Positions 59,653 through 64,000 of a stretch of DNA of 64,000 bases are shown piece after piece. Under the pieces are notes generated by a model that was given only the letters and a program-made list of their open reading frames with translations, was not told where the DNA came from and did no database searches. Numbering within the stretch: the first letter of the stretch is position 1; each line of letters opens with the position of its first letter. A program made the position numbers and the translations under genes. This DNA comes from Cardiocondyla obscurior (taxonomy: Eukaryota > Arthropoda > Insecta > Hymenoptera > Formicidae): NCBI RefSeq assembly GCF_019399895.1, contig NC_091870.1, forward strand, positions 5,377,001-5,441,000, written 5' to 3'.

Positions 59653-60821
59653 ATGTGGCCACCAGGAAAAAAGGGTATGACTTTAAGAAAAAATGATAGC
59701 ATTCTTCCAGATTACAATATGTGGTCCAAGCAACATTGCGTTGTTAAGAAAAGAAACTTTGTAACATTTCAAGAAGCTGTAAGAATTGAAAAATATCTAA
59801 GTCAATTTGATGACACTGAAGATGAATTAAAGTAAGTATTCAGACTAAAAATTATGTATATTAACATTTATATAAAACCCTACATATATTTCAGTGAGAA
59901 TGAAGGTTTTCGGAAGGAAGTCGCATCTCTTAAGATATTAGCGTTGCGTCAACGTTTTGCAAACATTGTATCATCATGGGAAAAGCTTCGATACTGTATT
60001 GAAGCTTCTGCCCTGATGATACAAATTGCAATGTTTGCAAAACGCCGACATAACGTTGTCTTTTAATGCGACTTCCTTTTGGAAACCTTTACCCTCACTA
60101 AAGCCAGTGGCTGCAAAAGCCTAAAAACAAGACCTACATATATTTAATCATTTGTATATTATTTATTTACAGTTATGTAGCACAGCAATCTTCGAAGCAA
60201 CAGCATTTAAAAATAAATAATAACGATAAAAAAAAATTGATTTAAATTCGTTAATTATGAAAAAATCAACATTAAATAATAATGATATTGACAATTACCC
60301 AGCTGATATAACTAATCAATCTACACAAAACACCTCAGAATTACAAACTACATTACAGACTATAATAGAATGTCCAAATGCAGAAATAGAAAGAATAGAA
60401 AATGCTGAGGTGGTTTTTAAAGACAATGCAAATATAGTCTTCGGTAATTCTTCTAAACCACAGGATAACATTGAAAGTAAACTTAAAAATATATATATAA
60501 TATAATATTGTATAGCGTATTACAGAATAATGTTTTGATTTTATTTTTTCAGTTAAACAACAATTAGATATATTAAATGCAAACTTTGAAAGTTTTAAAA
60601 CTTATATTATGAAAGATCTGGCTGAGCTTCATGTCAAATTTGATAACCTTATAGATATTTTAATTAAAAATCAGACGAGCAATTTGAATAATGACAGACC
60701 AACAAAAAATCCAATAATAGATTTAGAAATAAACTTAAAAAAACTGAAACCGATGAAAGTACAAGCAGAAATAGATAATTTAGAACAAAACTTACGTAGT
60801 GAAGATTATGAAACGGCATTT
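59653..60821 (+). pseudogene. DUF4806-like gene fragment
   Basis: The first exon (59653-59831) reads WPPGKKGMTLRKNDSILP, then W and a QEAVRIEKY helix, ending DDTEDEL at a GTAAGT donor. A last exon (60553-60821) reads KDLAELHVKFDNLIDILI and LEINLKKLKPMKVQAEIDNL, ending at a GTAAGA donor. This start-and-end pattern fits DUF4806 proteins, a family expanded in ants, of unknown function. Between them, sequence from 60173 to about 60475 is coding-like (PADITNQSTQNTSEL) but needs a frameshift near 60240. A palindromic MITE lies in the first intron, a BEL element sits immediately upstream, and MITEs follow the last donor. I judge it a decaying copy; the missing 3' exon was not found. Confidence 0.5.
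59893..60099. mobile_element. Palindromic MITE of 207 bp
   Basis: The outer ends are inverted (AGTGAG...CTCACT), with ggaaggaagtcgcat repeated inverted as atgcgacttcc, and the centre pairs cgttttgcaaacattg with caatgtttgcaaaacg around an 11-base loop. It would fold into a hairpin almost from end to end. The flanking bases do not show a clear target repeat. Confidence 0.7.
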
Positions 60822-60867
60822 GTAAGATTGGTTTTATATTTAATATTTTGTATAATACCATTTCTAC

Positions 60868-60903
<36 letters not shown>

Positions 60904-60909
60904 TATATA

Positions 60910-61254
60910 CAGGGTGTCTGAAATATTATTAGCAATATTAAAACTGTGGGTAAAAAATCAGATTTGGAGACAAAAAGTCCTTTACGAATTTGTAAAATTC
61001 GTAACCATTATTGAAAAAAAAATTAATTTGTCTAGCGCAAGAGCGACAAGAAAGCCACGTGTGAGCGAGCGCGACAGGCGACGGCGCCATTCCTAACCAT
61101 TCGCCTGTCGCGCTCACTCACGCGCAGCTACCTTGTCGCTCTTGCGCTAGACAAATTTTTTTTCAATAATAATTTACACAAATTCGTAAAGCTTTTCGTC
61201 TCCAAATCTGATTCTTTACCCACAGTTTTAATATTGCTAATATTTCGGACACCT
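60910..61254. mobile_element. Palindromic MITE A
   Basis: Starts CAGGGTGTCTGAAATATT and ends AATATTTCGGACACCTG, with arms sharing aaaactgtgggtaaa and gatttggagac. The core has gcgcaagagcgacaag and gcgcgacaggcgacggcg and their inverse. A TTTA repeat (60864-60905) lies at its left border. Confidence 0.8.
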
Positions 61255-61604
61255 GTATAGTGTCTCAGCCCATGTGTAAAATCTATACAGATAGGTAGGT
61301 CTTAGGAGATAAATAAAAAAGTTCTTTAACGTTTTGAAAAATTTTCAATACTTATTAAAAAAAAATTAATTTGTTTAGCACAAGAGGACAAGGAAGCTAT
61401 AGGTGAGTGAGCGCGATAGGCGACGGCGCCAATCGCCTGTCGCGCTCACTTGCCTGCAGCTTCCTTGTCACTCTTGCGCTAGACAAATTAATTTTTTTCT
61501 CAATAACAATTGAGAATTTTACAAAATGTTAAATAACTTTTTTATTTATCTCCCTAAGACCTACCTATCTGTATAGGATTTTACACATGGGCTGAGACAC
61601 CCTG
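61255..61604. mobile_element. Palindromic MITE B
   Basis: Abuts MITE A. Ends are GTGTCTCAGCCCATGTG and CACATGGGCTGAGACACCC; arms share aggtaggtctta. The core is the same gcgacaggcgacggcgcc palindrome as in A, but the terminal 80 bases differ. Confidence 0.8.
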
Positions 61605-61628
61605 TATATATACATATATATGTATATA

Positions 61629-61969
61629 CAGGGTGTATCATTCCATATTGACAAACTGTCAGAGTTAGATAGGTCTCGTGGATACAAGTTAATAAGTCCT
61701 GTGCCGTTTTGCAAAATTCTCAATAGTTATTGAGAAAAAAATTAATTTGTCTAGCGCAAGAGCGACAAGGAAGCTACGCATGAGTGAGCGCGACAGGCGA
61801 GTAGCTAAAAATGGTGCCGTCGCCTGTCGCGCTCACTCGCGCCTTCCTTGTCGCTCTTGCGCTGCAAATTAATTTTTCTCAATAACTATTGACAAAACGG
61901 CACAGGACTTAATTTGTATCTGAACCTATCTAACTCTGACAGTTTGTCAATATGGAATAATACACCCTG
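61629..61969. mobile_element. Palindromic MITE C
   Basis: Ends are CAGGGTGTATCATTCCATA and ATGGAATAATACACCCTG; arms share tgacaaactgtcagag and aagtcctgtgccgttttg. The core is again that of A and B. Confidence 0.8.
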
Positions 61970-62459
61970 TATATATTGTACATAGCCTTACTTTTTTTTT
62001 GTTCATAATAAATATTATTTTGCACTCTATATACGGTCTCGCTGCATTTCCGGACCCCATCAAATCGAATCCCGGAATACCGACGAGCGCACCGGGCGTA
62101 TCTCGAACCGAGCTGACGATTCGGTTCACGCGAAAAGCGGGGTCGTTACAATACTTAGAGTCATTTTCAATACAAGGTAGAGCTGTGTACTAAAAAAGCT
62201 CACAGTCAGATGTTTCAAACTAGTAAGTAATATTGATCGTTTGAACTATCCGGTTTTATACAGGTCCGGAGTTGCATTTTGATTGCGCGAAACTAATTAC
62301 GCCTGGTGGTGACAACCACTAGTGCAAAATGCATTATTGTCTGGAGGGTTGCCGTTCTGTAAGGGTCGATTGGAATTATTAATCAACTGCCACACTTAGC
62401 ATTGAGAATCCAAATAATCGTTTTCCATGTGAAAATATTCAATTCTTGCACTGGCTATA
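61970..62459. other. Interval without a recognisable gene
   Basis: Between MITEs C and D there is a GC-rich stretch (62035-62150) with short open frames on both strands, then AT-rich sequence. I found no motif that supports a gene or RNA. Confidence 0.4.
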
Positions 62460-62897
62460 CAGAGTGTCCGAAATATACTGTCCAATCTTAAATTTATGGG
62501 TAGGGACATAAAAACGGTGACGAAAAGTCCTGAACAATTTTTCAAAATTCTTGATCAATTTCGAGAAAAAAATTAAAATATAATACACGTAAATACACGT
62601 AAGAGTGATAAGGAAAACATGATTTGTGCGAGTGCGACAGACGACGGCGCGAATACCGCTCGCTTATCGTCACGCGCTGACTCCGCCTATTTTGTTTATA
62701 ATATTCGCGCCGTCGTCTATCGCACTCGCTCAAATCGTGTCTTCCTTATCACTCTTACGTGTATTTACGTGTATTATATTTTAATTTTTTTCTCGAAAAT
62801 GATCAAGAATTTTGAAAAATTGTTCAGGACTTTTCGTCACCGTTTTTATGTCCCTACCCATAAATTTAAGATTGGACATCATATTTCGGACACCCTG
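62460..62897. mobile_element. Palindromic MITE D
   Basis: Ends are CAGAGTGTCCGAAATAT and ATATTTCGGACACCCTG; arms share ccaatcttaaatttatgg and aaaagtcctgaacaattt. The core resembles the others (gcgacagacgacggcgcg) but is longer, with tacacgtaaatacacgta duplicated. Confidence 0.8.
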
Positions 62898-63067
62898 TAT
62901 ACGCGCACTTATCATATTACGAATCTTTACGATACTGATTTAACATAATGTATGTTTATTGCAAATAAATATGTCACGTCCTGATAAACGTAATTATTTA
63001 ATCCATTTTTGAATCAATTCATTTAAGAACTTTACTCGGGACCGGACAAGAATTGTGAAATTAATTT

Positions 63068-63319
63068 TTAATCATCTAAACCGAAAAGATAAAAGTTTTT
63101 ATAAATCACAAAACGCGGATCTGTTTTAAAAATATTATTAAAATTCGGATAATTGATCTGAAAATCAATCGGAATTAATTTATACTTTGGTTTAATAAAT
63201 TCAATAATTTGATTTAATTTTTGGGTTAAGGATAAAAGATTTTGTTTCGTTTCAAGGGCTCTTTTGATTTGGTATCGGAGTCGTTTAATCTGAATTCGTT
63301 TACCGGCGCGTTTCTTCAT
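63068..63319 (-). CDS. Small hypothetical protein
   Basis: 83 residues from an ATG at 63319: Lys/Arg-rich start (MKKRAGKRIQIKRLR), a Leu/Gln helix (KQNLLSLTQKLNQIIEF), then Asn/Phe-rich end. No family recognised. It could be a fragment of a retroelement gag or chance. Confidence 0.2.
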   Translation of the reverse strand: MKKRAGKRIQIKRLRYQIKRALETKQNLLSLTQKLNQIIEFIKPKYKLIPIDFQINYPNFNNIFKTDPRFVIYKNFYLFGLDD

Positions 63320-64000
63320 TTAAAAATACCAAAATCTTAGTTTATTTGCTTAGCGACGGCAGCAGAAAATCTCCGGAAATCTTTCTGCGCGTGCTTTATA
63401 AAGAAGCGACCAAACTAAACACAACACTCTGTGTAGTAATACACAAATTATTTTAACAAATACTAAAGTAATATATTTAACATCAAAAATAAGAAAAAGA
63501 AAATATAATACTCGGGGATGTAACCCACGAAGCTGTGCCTCTGCCCGATGGCTACAAATAAATATTCAGAGAATGTGTATGGAGGCTACCAAAAGAAAAG
63601 TATTTAAAAAATCTGCACGGAGACTACCAAAAGAAAAGATACTAGATACGTGGAAAAGAAAGATATTTAGCCTCAACTCGATTTATAAGAAACTAGTAAT
63701 GTAAACGCGACAAAGAGAGAAACCAAAAGAATATATATACATCGGAAAATTCCATTCGCTATACACGCACGCAGCAACGATAACTATGCGAGCCGACGCT
63801 ACATACAATTTCGCGCGACACACACACATACTCTTCTTAATAATTCGCCTGGGCTAGCGCTAAACATATATACAATTGCCCAAGACGCACGCAAAACCAA
63901 AACTTTCCCGGCAACGGCCGTCGCATTCTTTCAGACACGTGATCTGCACGCTTGCACTCGCATTCTCGCATACGGTAACCGGCAGACGCAAGTCCTTGGT
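63320..64000. other. Final 680 bp without a recognisable gene
   Basis: A short duplicated word (gactaccaaaagaaaag near 63590 and 63627) and ATACAC-rich sequence are present. The AATAAA-like signals and CA-rich tail could belong to an LTR continuing past the window, but nothing decides it. Confidence 0.3.

Noticed and set aside
59950..60060. MicroRNA precursor
   Set aside because: The stem continues well beyond a normal precursor to the ends of a 207-bp palindrome, which fits a MITE better.
59895..60063. Second exon of the DUF4806-like gene, after a ttcag acceptor
   Set aside because: The whole stretch is the palindromic MITE, and its two halves mirror each other; the acceptor belongs to the MITE end.

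Overview
The window looks like a piece of an insect nuclear genome, possibly a hymenopteran (inference: short spliced introns, an animal intraflagellar transport gene and the mix of transposon families). One conserved host gene is recognisable, the 3' half of IFT140 on the minus strand (26092-28799, five exons). Almost everything else is mobile DNA, much of it nested.

Layout. 1-2260: 3' part of a Ty3/Gypsy pol gene, followed by a broken mariner/Tc1-type transposase (2378-2770) and AT-rich repeats. 4572-12517: a CACTA-like transposase pseudogene split by a complete restriction-like-endonuclease non-LTR retrotransposon (6535-12287) with a 6-bp target duplication; removing the insert brings the two transposase halves back into one frame. 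12538-14722: a 2.2-kb foldback repeat. 15168-23640: a Helitron-type element on the minus strand, with a Rep/PIF1-helicase protein that carries a C-terminal ubiquitin-protease-like domain, and next to it an Ulp1-like protease frame broken by one indel. 23870-25080: a CCAAT-rich satellite array. 25480-26089: a small three-exon gene for an RG-rich protein, convergent with IFT140.

28800-50069 is a 21-kb Polinton/Maverick (adintovirus-like) element inside an IFT140 coding exon. It has 0.8-1.0-kb terminal inverted repeats, protein-primed DNA polymerase B, chromodomain integrase, packaging ATPase, PLA2-domain protein, adenain-like protease, and minor and major capsid proteins. Several core genes carry single stops or frameshifts, while both capsid genes are open. 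Its left end holds an unusual accessory cassette: two convergent CCCH-RING proteins of almost equal length, a spliced extended-Tudor-domain protein, and an acidic Cys-rich protein. At least five of its genes have introns; the three measured smaller ones are 82-95 bp, and one was later enlarged by a solo Gypsy LTR (47369-48666). 

50833-52161 is a TTAA-flanked element with 66-69-bp inverted ends. 52267-59618 is a complete, nearly pristine BEL/Pao retrotransposon (813-bp LTRs, 5-bp target duplication, tRNA-Tyr-type primer site, one open gag-pol frame). It sits just upstream of a DUF4806-like gene fragment (59653-60821). 59893-62897 holds five palindromic MITEs. The last kilobase has no recognisable gene.

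How the parts work together. The Polinton genes make up a virus-like replication, integration and packaging set, with possible host-interaction genes at one end. The other elements are independent transposons that inserted into one another. All calls come from reading the sequence; no database search was run.
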